This document shows positions 12,069 to 23,764 of a stretch of 64,000 nt of DNA, in pieces. The DNA lies in contig JAAALK010000288.1 of assembly GCA_019279435.1 (NCBI GenBank), positions 72,736,811-72,800,810 on the forward strand, given 5' to 3'. Source of the stretch: Zizania palustris. Its lineage: Eukaryota > Streptophyta > Magnoliopsida > Poales > Poaceae. A model generated the notes under the pieces. It was not told where the DNA came from. It did no database searches and saw only the letters and a program-made list of their open reading frames with translations. Within the stretch, counting starts at the first letter, position 1. The number at the start of each line of letters is the position of its first letter. Made by a program: the position numbers and the translations under genes.

Positions 12069-12948
12069 TGATGAGGACATTGATAACTATGATAAAGACA
12101 TACAACACTCTATCATTCCTAGACCAATCACTCTCTCTTGTGCCCGCAAGCTTAATTATGAGCTGCGTTCGTTTCTTACTTTACATAATGATATGGATAT
12201 GGATGGGATGCTACTTATGGGTGATATTTTGACTCTAAGGAACTTGAGAGAAGCACTTCTGGAATCAAACACAAGAGGGAGAGGCGGCACAACAATCCAA
12301 TTCGGATTCCACTTCAAACTCCGATTTTGGTTCGGTTTCAGCAGAACACCCTTCATTAAAACCGACATAACATTCTCGTACGGAGGCAGATTGAGGCGTT
12401 CTTTAAGGCGTTGGAAAGATAACGAAAATATCTTTCCAATGAATCTGGTGACAAGTCCTGGTTCATTACGAAACGTTCTGTGTCGTCCGAACAAATCATA
12501 AGGTGTTGCGTCACCATTTTGGGCCACTTTGGGCCTTGTATCTGTTTGGGGCCTTAAGCCCAACATTAGGAAAGACTTTACACAAAACCTAGGTATTAAT
12601 ACTCTGTAGCCATCATGAATTAGGGTTGGGTTTTGCTTAGTTTCGAATTGCCTTGCATATTAAACTCTGATGTTCGTCAGATTGTGGAACCCCGCTTCAG
12701 AAATCGATCTTTCATCTGTTTGTGCGATTGTATTTCCGTCTTCTTGTTTGTGTTCTCGATTCGCATACAGGGATAAGCCTTCTTGGCGAGGTCAATCGCG
12801 TTCGTGCGTGGTTGATAACTAACGGAGCCGTGGTGTAGCGATTGTGGGGTTTAGATCAGTGCTGATCGGAAGTCGGATCGTCAACGTCAAGTCCTCCACC
12901 AATCGAGTTTACCCCCTTTGACGGAAGATCAGGCACCCGTGCGCATCA
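12069..12948 (+). repeat. 5' LTR of the 12069-19476 element
   Basis: The 880-bp LTR begins TGATGAGGAC and ends GTGCGCATCA. It matches 18598-19476. A TATA-like TATTAATA lies at about 12593. The first part still resembles a protein-coding tail (PITLSCARKLNYELRSFLTL), because the pol reading frame of this family extends into the LTR. Confidence 0.9.
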
Positions 12949-12950
12949 AG

Positions 12951-12963
12951 TGGTATCAGAGCC
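12951..12963 (+). other. Primer-binding site (initiator tRNA-Met type)
   Basis: TGGTATCAGAGCC begins two bases after the LTR. It is the standard plant primer-binding sequence complementary to the 3' end of initiator tRNA-Met. Confidence 0.92.
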
Positions 12964-13456
12964 CAACTTTCCCATCAGGTATCACTGTATCCCTTAGATT
13001 GTTCTTTGCCTTCTCCTAGAACTCCAGAAAAATCCACACAAAAAAGAGGCGTAGACATCTAGGGAAAATTATCCTTATCATCCTAGTGTTTTGAGCCTTT
13101 GCATTTTCGTCACGGTATCGTATTGCTGAGTTTTGATCCATGGTCGATGTCGGGTTGTTGGTTTGGAGTTGTGTTCTTGATCGCAAGTTAAAGCCATAAC
13201 CTTGCTTAGTCCCAGGATATCCGAATCCAACCCTAAACGGCCATAACTTTTGCATACGGTCTCCGTTTGAGCTCTACCACCCATCAAAACGATCGGGACG
13301 AAAAAAACGCATCCAGCAAAGAGCGCGAAGCCGCTTCCGATTGGGGTAAGGGGCAAAATTCTGCCGGGAAGACAGAGTTCTAGAGAGGGTTTTGTTTACA
13401 GCCAGCATAACTTCTTCCTTTTTGGGTACCTCGTTGAGTACTTATTGTTTGAGCAA

Positions 13457-13545
13457 TCTATAAAAAAAGGATAAAAAGAAAGAGAGGCCCAAAATAAAAA
13501 AAAGAGGCCAAAAAAGGGAGAAAAAGAAAAGAAAAAAACTGAGGC
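13457..13545 (+). repeat. Purine-rich low-complexity tract in the leader
   Basis: An almost pure A/G stretch of about 90 bases lies in the untranslated leader between the primer-binding site and gag. It shows repeated AAAAAGA and GAGGCC(C/A)AAAA words. Its role, if any, is unknown. Confidence 0.7.
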
Positions 13546-14103
13546 ATAAGAGGAGGAAAGTTGTTCTAGTTTAAGTTTAGCGTTGTTACCTATATTTCTA
13601 AGTGATGTTTTGGTGTTCTTGTTATTAGAGTTGGCTTCTCTTCTCGTTTCTAGGAGAACAAGTTAGACCAGCAACCAAGACAAGTATTGTGGATTATTAT
13701 TGAGCTTTACTAACTGTTGTCGATTTGTGCTAATCCTTGCTACCAAAGATCATCATTCTGAGCTCCACCTTCCTTCTGACCAGTACGGTGGCCAGATGGC
13801 AATCTCTATACTCACGACTTCAATGGTATCATCCCCAAGCAAACTGGTTTTGCCACCTGCTATGATTGGTAAGAACCTTGCAAGAACTTGGTGAAACGCT
13901 TGAGTGTGAGCGACTCCACATCCTAGTAGTTCATAGGAAACTAACGCACTTGTGAGCTTGTTTGTGTTTTGTGTTTCCACTAACCATGGCAGGATCACAC
14001 CAAGGCGATGGAGATGAATGTGTGTCCAAGTTCGAACTTGGAAAGTTGCTGCAAGAACTAAATGCAAACATCATTAAGAGTAACCTAGGACAATGAGAAC
14101 AGA

Positions 14104-15198
14104 TTGGAGAGGATACAGAGAAGCATTGCCACCCTCGTCACCAGGATGGAGAACATAGAGACACATCAAGCGCCACCTAACGATAGAGCTGAGGATCTTG
14201 AGGCAGATGGCATAAATCAAGAAGAGTATATCCACCCCATTGCTCGAGACCCCTCTCCCCATCAACGAACTCCACATCATCAAGGTATGGGAGGTAATAA
14301 TGAAAACAACCCTCGTGCTGATAATTCGTTCGCTAAGGTTAAGTTCAGCATACCACCTTTTTCTGGCTCTTATGATGCTGAGACATATCTGAATTGGGAG
14401 ATGACAGTAGAATAAAAATTTAACTCTCATCTTGTTCCCGAAATTCATAGAGTTAGACAAGCCACTAGTGAGTTTACTGATTTTGCTATTATTTGGTGGA
14501 ATGAGCTAACAAATGTAGGCTTAGCACCTGACACATGGGATGGGATAAAGAGAGCTATGCGTGGTAGATTTGTCCCCACTACTTATAAACGTGATTTGCG
14601 TCAAAAATTACATCGTTTAAACTAGGGGAATAAATCGGTAGAGGAGTACTACCAAGAACTACAAATAGGAATGTTGCGTTGTGAGGTAGTTGAGGATGAG
14701 GATGGTAAAATGGCTAGATTTTTTGGTGGCTTAAGAAGAGAAATACATGACATAGTTGATTATAAGGAATATAATTCTCTCAATAGATTGTTTCACCTTT
14801 CTATGAAGGCAGAAAGAGAATTGCAGGGACAACAGCCTGAAGTCGAAGAGCAACTTCACCGACACAAGAGCGACGCCTACAATGGGAAAATCAACACTAC
14901 CTTCTCCTGTATGGTCTACTGTCCCCCTTCATACCCAGGGCGCGTTCAGCAGCACCGTCGTCTTCACTACCACCTAGAGGATAAGAGTAAAACAACCCTA
15001 CCAGCAAATAGTTCCTCATCGATTGCTTCTACAGGTCGAACCAGTGGAGTCATTTGCCACAATTGCAAAGGGAAGGGCCATTTCATGAGAGATTTACCAA
15101 GCCAGAGATGGACATTCATTACTATTGAGGATGGTGGGTATGTTAGTGCTAGTGATATTGGTGATGGTGGTACTAACAATGCAGGTGACGATGAGTAG
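14104..15198 (+). pseudogene. gag of the 12069-19476 element
   Basis: The frame starts MERIQRSIATLVTRMENIE, a probable coiled coil. It continues through FAKVKFSIPPFSGSYDAETYLNWE, the start of the Retrotrans_gag core, then WWNELTNVGLAP and RFVPTTYKRDLRQKL to a zinc knuckle near 15049-15096 (CHNCKGKGHFMRDL). The knuckle has lost its last cysteine, where leucine stands instead. In-frame stops occur at about 14414 and 14623. Gag would form the particle and bind the RNA. This copy cannot make a full product. Confidence 0.8.
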
Positions 15199-15255
15199 AC
15201 TGAAAGTGACGGCGAGGAGATTTTAGGTATTGCCACCACCGAGAAGTATCAGGCG

Positions 15256-18200
15256 TTGATTGTACAACGTGTTTTAAACACTCAAGTGGAGCAAACAGAC
15301 ACACTGCAGCGACATAACTTATTTCAAATATTCCTCATTGTCAATGATCGTCGTGTTCGTGTCATAATTGACGGAGGGAGCACAAACAATTTGGTGAGCC
15401 TAGATCTGGTTAATAAGCTTGGATTGACCACACGTCAACATCCCCATCCATACTACATTTAATGGTTCAACAATAGTGGTAAGGTCAAGGTAACACACTC
15501 TGTGAGAGTGCACTTTTTCATTGGTACGTACCATGACTTTGCTGATTTTGATGTTGCACCCATGCAAGCGTGTTCACTTTTATTGGGTAGGCTGTGGGAA
15601 TTTGATACGGATGCTACACATCATGGTAGGAGTAACAAATATACACTTATGTACAAGGGAAAGAAAATTACTTTGCTTCCTATGACTCCCACTAAAATTA
15701 TGCAATGTGAGAAAGAGAGTATTGAGAATAGCAAGAAGGAGAATACATCGCAATCTGAAAATCGGCAAGTAGCTAACACTATTTTCCCACCTAAGAAAGA
15801 TAATAGCTCTAAGCTAGTCAGAATTAAATTGAAGGGGGGTGTTATGCTTGCTACTAAATCTGATTTGGTTGATGTTAATGAGTTTGATTCTCTTTGTTAT
15901 GCATTGATATGCAATGAAGCTTTGTTTTTATTTGAGGATTCTTCCACCTCGTTGCCTCCTGCTATCACTAACCTTTTGCAGGAGTATAAGGAGGTATTTC
16001 CAACAAAGATGCCTCCAGGGTTGCCACCTATTCGAGGTATTGAGCATCAAATTGACTTGATCCAAGGAGTGACATTGCCAAACCGTGCTACATATAGAAC
16101 AAATACAGAGGAAACTAAAGAAATTCAGCGACAAGTCCAAGAACTTCTGGACCGTGGGTACGTACGAGAGAGCCTTAGCCCATGTAATGTGCTTGTTCTT
16201 TTAGTCCCTAAGAAAGATGGTAGTTGGCGTATGTGTGTTGATTGTAGAGCCATCAATAATATTACAATAAGGTATCATCATCCTATTTCTAAGTTAGATA
16301 ATATGCTTGATGAATTGAGTGGGTCTATCATTTTCTCAAAGATTGACTTGCGTAGTGGATACCACCAAATTAGAATGAAATTAGGAGATGAATGGAAAAC
16401 AACTTTCAAAACTAAGTTTGGTTTATATGAGTGGTTAGTCATGCCTTTTGGGTTAACTAATGCACCTAGCACTTTCATGTGTTTCATGAATGAAGTATTG
16501 AGAGTATTTATTGGCAAATTTGTGGTGGTTTACTTTAATGATATCTTGATATATAGTAGGTCTATTAATGAACATTTGAATCATTTGTGTGTTGTTTTTA
16601 ATGCTTTGAGAGATGCACGCTTATTCGGTAATCTTGAAAAGTGTACTTTTTGCACGGATCAAGTCTCTTTTCTTGGCTATGTTGTTGCTCCACAGGGTAT
16701 TGAGGTAGATGAAGCAAAAATTGAAGCCATCAAGAGCTGGCCAACACCTCAAACCATCACGCAAGTGAGAAGTTTTCATGGACTTGCTGGTTTTTATCGA
16801 CGGTTTGAGAAGAATTTCAGCACCATTGCTGCTCCACTCAATGAGTTGACAAAGAAGGGAGCTTCATTCACATGGGCCCAGCACAACAACAAGCTTTTAA
16901 CATGCTTAAGGAGAAACTTACACATGCCCCTCTACTCCAACTTCCTGTCTTTGGTAAGACATTTGAGCTTGAATGTGATGCTAGTGGGATTGGGATAGGA
17001 GGAGTTCTCATACAAGAAGGTAAACCTCTTACTTTAGTGAAAAATTGCATGGACCTAATCTGAATTATTCTACTTATGATAAGGAGTTGTATGCTTTAGT
17101 TCGGGTGTTAGAGACTTGGCAACATTACCTTTGGCCTAAGGAGTTTTTCATTCATTCTGATCATGAATCCTTGAAACATATTAGAAGCCAGGCAAAACTA
17201 AATAAGCGACATGCAAAATGGGTTGAGTTCATAGAGTCATTTCCATACATCATTAAACATAAACGTGGTAAAGACAATATCATTGCAGATGCTTTATCCA
17301 GGCGTTTTACTATGTTATCTCAGCTTGATCATAAGATATTTGGTCTAGAAAAAATAAAAGACTTATATGCTACTGATCTAGACTTCAAGGATGCTTTTAA
17401 AAATTGTAGAGAGTGTCGAACTTGGAATAAATATGTGCTGAATGATGGATTATTATATCATGCTAACAAGCTATGTGTCCCAGCTAGTTCCATTCGCCTT
17501 TTGTTTTTACAGGAAGCTCACGGGGGAGGATTGATGGTACATTTTGGAGTGAAGAAAACTGAGGACGTGATGTCCACACACTTCTTTTGGCCAAGGATGC
17601 GGTGGGATGTCATGCGCTACGTCTCACACTGCACTACATGTAACAAAGCTAAGTCACACTTGAATCCCTTTGGACTTTATATGCCCCTTCTTGTTCCTAG
17701 AGTCCCTTGGGAGCATATATCAATGGACTTTGTCTTATGTTTACCTAGAACCAAGAGGGGGAGGGATAGTATATTTGTGGTGGTCGATCGATTCTCAAAA
17801 ATGGCACATTTTATACCTTATCATAAGAACGATGATGCTACAAACATTGCTGATTTGTTTTTCAGGGATATCATTTGCCTACATGGAGTACCCACCACTA
17901 TTGTATCTAATCACGATGCGAAGTTCTTGAGCCACTTTTGGAGAAGTTTATGGTGCAAGTTGGGAACCAAACCGCTATTCTCCACCACATGCCACCCTCA
18001 AACCGATGGGCAAACAGAGGTAGTTAATCGTACGTTATCCACCACGTTGCGGGCTGTTTTGAAGAAGAATTTGAAGATGTGGGAAGAATGTTTACCTCAT
18101 GTGAAGTTTGCATATAATCGAGCGATACATTCTACCACCAAGGTGAGTCCTTTCCAGGTTGTGTCTGGCTTTAATCCCCGTGCTTCCATTGATCTTTTGC

Positions 18201-18550
18201 CATTGCCTACTTCTGAACATGTGCATTTAGATGCTAAGACACGTGCTGATTTTATTTTGAAATTACATACCCCAACTAAAGAACACATTGAGAAGATGAC
18301 TGAAAAGTATAAAATTGCTGATAGTAAGGGTAGGAGACATTTAACCTTTGAAATAGGTGATATTGCTTGGTTACACTTGTGTAAAGATAGATTTCCATAT
18401 TTGAGAAAGTCTAAACTGATGCCTCGAGCTGATGGTCCTTTCAAGATAGTTAAGAAAATTAATGACCATGCATACCGGCTTGAGTTGCCTGCAGATTTTG
18501 GGGTTAGCCCCACATTTAACATTTTAGATTTGAAGCCATATTTGGGATAA
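15256..18550 (+). pseudogene. pol of the 12069-19476 element (PR-RT-RNase H-INT)
   Basis: Protease: VIIDGGSTNNLVS near 15364. RT: 15970-16860 with [28 protein letters not shown] and VMPFGLTNAPSTF. Its active-site box reads YFND at 16531-16542 where the family has YxDD, so a catalytic aspartate is lost. RNase H: FELECDASGIGIGGVL, then [12 protein letters not shown], with frame changes near 16870-16895 and 17030. Integrase: zinc finger [26 protein letters not shown], then SNHDAKF (17906 on) where SDRD is expected, so a second catalytic aspartate is asparagine, then [12 protein letters not shown]. It ends with a GPY/F-like module (RADGPFKI) and LKPYLG-stop at 18548. The old coding frame continues recognisably into the 3' LTR. 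Confidence 0.88.
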
Positions 18551-18584
18551 GAAGACGAGTTTGAGTTGAGGATGAATCCAATTC

Positions 18585-18597
18585 AAGAAGGGAAGGA
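18585..18597 (+). other. Polypurine tract
   Basis: AAGAAGGGAAGGA lies immediately before the TG of the 3' LTR. It is the expected plus-strand primer site. It overlaps the decayed pol coding tail. Confidence 0.8.
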
Positions 18598-19476
18598 TGA
18601 TGAGGATATCGATAACAATGATAAATACATCCAACACTCTATCATTCCTGGACCAATCACTCGCTCTCGTGCCCGCCAGCTTAATTATGAGGTGCGTTCA
18701 TTTCTTACTTTATATAATGATATGGATATGGATGGGATGCTACTTATGGGTTATATTTTGACTCTAAGGAACTTTGGAGAAGCACTTATGGATCAAACAT
18801 AAGAGGGAGAGGCGGCGCAACAATCCAATTCGGATTCCACTTCAAACTCCGATTTCAGTTCGGTTTCAGGAGAACACCCTTCATTAAAATGGGCATAACT
18901 ATCTCGTACGGAGGCGGATTGAGGCGTTATTTAAGGAGTTGGAAAGATAACGAAAATATCTTTCTAATGAATCTGGTGACAAGTCCTGGTTCGTTACGAA
19001 ACGTTCTGTGTCATCCGAACAAATTATAAGGTGCTGCATCACCATTTTGGGCCACTTTGGGTCTTGTATCCGTTTGGGGCCTTAAGCCCAACATTAGGGA
19101 AGACTTTACACAAACCCTAGGTATTAATACTATGTAGCCGTCATGAATTAGGGTTGGGTTTTGCTTAGTTTCGAACTGCCTTGCAGATTGAACTATGATG
19201 TTCGTCAGATTATGGAACCCCGCTCGAGAAATCGATCTTTCATCTATTTGTGAGATTGTGTTTCCGTGTTCTTTCTTGTGTTCTCGATTCATATGCAGGG
19301 ATAAGCCTTCTTGGTGAGGTCAATCGCATTCGTGCATGGTTTATAACCAATGGAGCCGTGGTGTAGCGATTGCGGGGTTCTGATCAGTGTTGATCAGAAG
19401 TCGGATCGTCAACGTATAGTCCTCCACCATTTGAGTTTACCCCATCTGACGGAAGATCGGGCACCCATGTGCATCA
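18598..19476 (+). repeat. 3' LTR of the 12069-19476 element
   Basis: The 879-bp LTR starts TGATGAGGAT and ends ATGTGCATCA. It is followed by target duplication CTCTG (19477-19481). In its first 200 bases it retains a readable pol tail (PITRSRARQLNYEVRSFLTL). Confidence 0.9.
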
Positions 19477-19481
19477 CTCTG

Positions 19482-19953
19482 CCACCTTCCCATCGCGAAG
19501 CTGAAGCCCTCATCCTCCGACCACCTTGATTCGATGAGATCGCAAGCAGAAGAAGTGGTGGAAAAGATTGAAATGGGGATCAATCCCAAGGAAAGATTCA
19601 CACAACTCGACGAAGATAGCAAGGTGGAGAATGGATTTGGGATTTAGATTGCAGAGATAAATATCGTAATTATGAAGGACGCAATGAACAAAAGGATGAG
19701 CCGTCAACCCTAAGCCATGAAGGAATAAAGAATCGAAAACCACAATCTCGTGGGTGCCCGAGGAAGGAAATGTCTTGTCGCGAGCCGCTCGCCATGACGA
19801 GATGGCCTTCGGTAGGATCTCTCCCCGATCCTCTAGCGCCTGCACCGCCTCTTCTCCCATGGAGGAGACGCGGAACTCATCCAGGTGATCCACTGGCTTT
19901 CGAGGAGTGTTTTCTTGCATTGAAGTCCTGGAGGCCGAGCCTTGTAGTAGCAA
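19482..19953 (-). pseudogene. Antisense ORF, N-terminal part
   Basis: The frame reads HEIVVFDSLFLHGLGLTAHP, then FVHCVLHNYDIYLCNLNPKS and ILHLAIFVELCESFLGIDPH, then FNLFHHFFCLR. From memory this is the conserved core of the plant 'putative gypsy type transposon' family (Pfam Transposase_28), a protein of unknown function encoded antisense to gag-pol in many grass Tat elements. The frame runs up to the target duplication at 19477-19481 and resumes at 12068. The gene was therefore split by insertion of the 12069-19476 element. Confidence 0.65.
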
Positions 19954-20384
19954 ACCATACAGTTGCAGTACCGGAAACTTTTACGAGGTGCCAGTAGATC
20001 AGAAGAAGAAGGAAGCAAAATATGGAGTACTACTTCAAAAAGCGCCGGGGAAGGTTACTTATAACTTTCCTCCCAGTGGTTCCCCATCCCGAAGCGCCGT
20101 GACTACCAAAGCGAATGGTTCGGAAAAGCACTTTTCATTGTTATTCACGTTGGCGCGGTTCCCAGGGATCGCTCAGAGGGTCCTGGACCACACTCTAGAA
20201 GATGAAGCAAGGAAAAAAGCAAGTGAAGCGACAACGCCAACTGCCATCTCCCCGCCCAGTAACTTCCGCCTGCAGGGAGGCCGCACGGTTTCAACATCAA
20301 CTACACCAATGGTAAACTCCCTCAAAGAAGATGTTTTGAGACTGAAGCACATTCTCCGAAGGAACTTTAGCCTTGGGGGCTGCA
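19954..20384. other. Spacer between antisense ORF and 3' LTR
   Basis: The sequence lies upstream of the antisense gene start. It contains short ORFs on both strands with no family resemblance. It ends near GCCTTGGGGGCT (20370-20381), a G-rich run that could be the polypurine tract of the host element. Confidence 0.35.
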
Positions 20385-21198
20385 CTCGGTAGGTGCACCT
20401 AGGCGGTGCACCGATCGAAGACATGGCTACATTCAGGGTACTTGGGGCTCTTCCCGCCCGCTTCGAGCACGACATACGCCAAAAAAAGCTCGGGGTTGCT
20501 ATCGGGGATATGATTCAGGGTACCCACCAAGTGGTTTCACTCGGATCTCCGACTGTTGGCTAGGCCAGCTCATGAAGGACTTCCCGACCGCCAGGCCTTC
20601 CACTCGGGAGCAAATGCGCCCAAGTGGTAAGACGCCAACGGTCGGCCCAAGGCCATCTGCCCAACGGTTATCTCCAATCAACACCAATGGTTATCTCCAA
20701 TCAACACCGATGTCTTTATGATAGTCATTAGCACCTATTAAAGATAGTTATGCTAGTAGTTATGCGGCTGCTTCCACATGCTATCAGTGTTATGATTAAT
20801 TCATGTAACTCCCCAGTCCTTCTCATATAAAAGGATTAGGGGTGGCCCTAAGAGAGGGATATCACATCCTAGCACACACTTGGACACGTGCATACTTGAC
20901 ACTCGCACTCTGTTAGACTTGACACTAGAGAGCACAACACCCCCCGTCCATCCATACACACACAGGAGTAGGGTTATTATCCTCTGGGAGGCCCGAACTT
21001 GTCTAAAACTTTCTCATGTCCATCTCCTTATTGTTTTACCCTTTCCCTTCCCCGTTCGACCGGGGTAACCATTGAATCCATAGTTGTGACTCCTCCCTTC
21101 TACCTACACAAATCACACTATGGGTACCCCCTGTAGGATTGTCGTTCCCACGCAACGACACTCCCCGTCAAACCTAACTAAATCTCACTATGGGTACC
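20385..21198 (+). repeat. 3' LTR of the host Tat element, split by a CACTA element
   Basis: A TATA box (CATATAAAAGG, 20824-20834) is followed by the motif at 20968-21000 shared with other LTRs here (GGGTTATTAT, GGGAGGCCCGAACTT). Near the end is a tandem duplication: CACTATGGGTACCCCC-TGTAGGATTGTCG at about 21116 starts again at 21187 and is cut at GGGTAC (21198). The cut copy continues as CCCCGTAGGTTATTGTCG after 40827. The exact left end is uncertain. Confidence 0.6.
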
Positions 21199-21596
21199 AC
21201 TACCACATAAACGGTCTTTAGTGATGCAGCTTTAGTGATAGGTAAAAGAAACGCGTTAGTAATACACTTTTAGTGACAGTAGTAACTGGACTCGTCACTA
21301 CAGAAGGGGCACCCCCATTAGTGACGTGTCATACAATGACCCGTCACTAAAGAGCTCTACTATAGTGATGGGTTATGTTTCCATCCGTCACTAAAGAAGT
21401 TAATCACCTGCCATTGATGACTCCCACTAATAAATAGGCGGGGCACTGAAGTAAATCATCACGCTTTCATTTCTCGCAACCCTAACCTTATACTCTCGAT
21501 GCCGCGATCTCCTTCGTCGTGCTCCTTGCTGCTTTATCACATATACCCTCTGCACCTCGGTTGCATTCTCATTCGCATTAGTTTGTTCATGCTTAC

Positions 21597-23105
21597 TGTT
21601 GACACAAAAATGTGCCCACACACTGACGTCGATCCGACAGTCCAAAAGTGCGCAACTGTTTCAAGGATAAACCCTAAAATGTCGCGAGACGCCGACGTCG
21701 CGTTCTGATGACCCTTAAGCAGTAGTAAGGTAAAACGGAGTTGCCAGGCAATTCAATTATATCTCCAAAAATATAACCTAATTAACCGAAATAAATAGTG
21801 TTAGATCTAATCGGCCAATTTAGGCCAATTGGGAAGAAAAATAAAAGGGGCGATCAGACCGACCAAGTCAAACCGGTCGGACCGTGCTGTATAGGTAATT
21901 TTATTGAAAATATCAATGGGGTCCGAAGCATCCCGAAGGGGGCTTCGGCCTGTTGGCCGGTCGGACCGTAGTAGGACTCCCGGTCAGACCGACGCCTACG
22001 AAGGGGTCATCGAAGATGGCTTCGGCATTATAGTGCGAAGCGGGCTCCAGGCGGTCGGATCGACGGGGGGTACCCGATCAGACTGACGGTGAAGCCTCGA
22101 TCATACCGGGGGCTTCGGCGTCGTGGAGTCCGATGCAAAATATACTTCAGTATGAAGTACACTCCGATGTGAAGTGTATTCCAGCGCGGAGTAGGTCACT
22201 ACGGAGGGGTTCTCGCTGAAGAGGGTTTCGGCGTGATGGTGAAGGGTGCTCCGGCACAAAGTGGTCTGCTCGGACTAGCGGAGGGTTCCCGGTCAGACCG
22301 GGGGGTGTTGATGACGGCGCAATGGAGCGTGCCAACAATAGCCTGACAGCCCGGCACGACAACAGGCGGTCCAACCGGTGGGAATCCTTCGGTCAAACCA
22401 GAAGGTCCTAAAAATAGCCTCCGGGCTCCGACGACCTAGGAAATTGCAGATTGAAACTTAGGTCCTTGGCGATGGGAGTGTAGACGAAACCTTGCAAAAA
22501 ATACCGAGATCAAGTGCTAACTCGTCCTAGAGGCCAAATTCCCAAGGGTAGTCGGAGAAAACCGATAAAATGATAAAAATATGTTTTGTGGATTAAACAG
22601 GAGATTCACGAGCGAATCAACAAGGGTTACCGTGATTTCAACATAGCGAACAGAGGGCTTACAGTGCAAACCCACAAAGATGGACGTTACTTGGCTAATC
22701 CTAGGGTAAGGAAAGTAGATTGAAAGGTAAAAGTGTGATTCAAAGCGAGGGCTTTGTGTTTGATATGAGAACGGGGTCCTCATGAATCGGCCTTGCCCCT
22801 ATATTTATAGGGAGTGGTCTTGGTGTTATCTAGCGTCCAAAAGGATTACACTTTAGCTAAAAGTGGTTAGGATATGATTAGGGATCAAAACAGCCCAAAA
22901 ACTGCAATTTTATCCCTAATCCCGGACAAGGGCCGGTCTGACCGGACCCATTGGGCCGGTCTGACCGGGCCTACATGGCCGGTTGGACCAGCCCACTATG
23001 GCCGGTCTGACCAGCCTGTGCCAGATGGTCACATTTTCGGCCAAAAGTGCCGGTTTTCGGTATTTTGTACATTTTGACCATTAGTGACATTTTTGGGTGT
23101 AAACA
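21597..23105 (-). repeat. 3' LTR of the gag-only element
   Basis: The 1509-bp LTR has short inverted ends (TGTTGACAC ... GGTGTAAACA on the plus strand). The minus-strand TATA region CTATAAATATAG lies at 22799-22810. It is rich in a CCGGTCNGACCGG-type palindrome. 21597-22744 matches 38361-39508 with about 10 percent difference by eye, and the rest has no partner because the other LTR is truncated. Confidence 0.85.
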
Positions 23106-23122
23106 CATGCCCCTGCCTTTTA
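23106..23122 (-). other. Polypurine-like tract of the gag-only element
   Basis: On the minus strand AAAAGGCAGGGGCATG lies immediately before the LTR start TGTTTACACCC. This is the expected position of the polypurine tract. Confidence 0.6.
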
Positions 23123-23764
23123 GCGAACTTAGCGAGCTAAAAGCACAATGGGATAAGGATGATACGGTCTATATCAACCTTATGTTTCTCAGGTGTTCTT
23201 TTGTGAGTTCCCAAAAGTACCTAAAATGAGTTCGCCTACTAAATCGTCCATTTCATAACTCAAGGCGTGTGAATTTGATGAGGACGATTTTCACAAACTA
23301 CTAATAAAACGAGGGGAATTAAGCGCCGGATTTTCCACCAAATCGGACTTTAGTAATTTTACTTGTCTTGCCCCCGGGTCCCTCGTGAGGATGCGATCCT
23401 TACTCAGCGAGGGTAGAAGCTGGCTTGCCAGCCAACTTCGGTCTCCACACCTGGCGTGTCCTAGATACAATTGTGGACTCACCGGGTGGGCTACCTTTGC
23501 ATTCTTCGGCCTCTTTTTCTCTAAGATACTTGGCACGAAGATGTTGCAATCGCCTCTTTTGGGACTTAGTCATCCCGGGAGGCGCCCATGAAGCTTGCGG
23601 CTTGGTTCCGGGCGTCACAAATTTGCTCCCAGAACCTTCGGCCGAACGGGGTGTACTCGGAATGGCCTTAGCAACCTGTGGGCTGAACTTTGCTCCTGTT
23701 GAGGGTTCGACCTCCTTGGTAGGGGTGATCGAGAGCGTTTGTCCTCGACCCTTCTCCTATGCCT

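Larger units (their letters stand above)
12069..19476 (+). mobile_element. Complete Ty3/gypsy LTR retrotransposon with CTCTG target duplication
   Basis: Two LTRs (12069-12948 and 18598-19476), TG...CA ends, a tRNA-Met-type primer-binding site and a polypurine tract define the element. The 5-bp target duplication CTCTG lies at 12064-12068 and 19477-19481. The order is LTR, leader, gag, protease, RT, RNase H, integrase, LTR. It sits inside the antisense ORF of the surrounding Tat element, whose halves flank it. The LTRs differ at many sites (roughly 6-7 percent by eye), so it is clearly older than the element at 25618-37974. Stops, frameshifts and changed catalytic residues make it inactive. 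Lineage is chromovirus-like without a chromodomain; I suspect the CRM clade because pol runs towards the LTR, but this is not proven. Confidence 0.92.
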
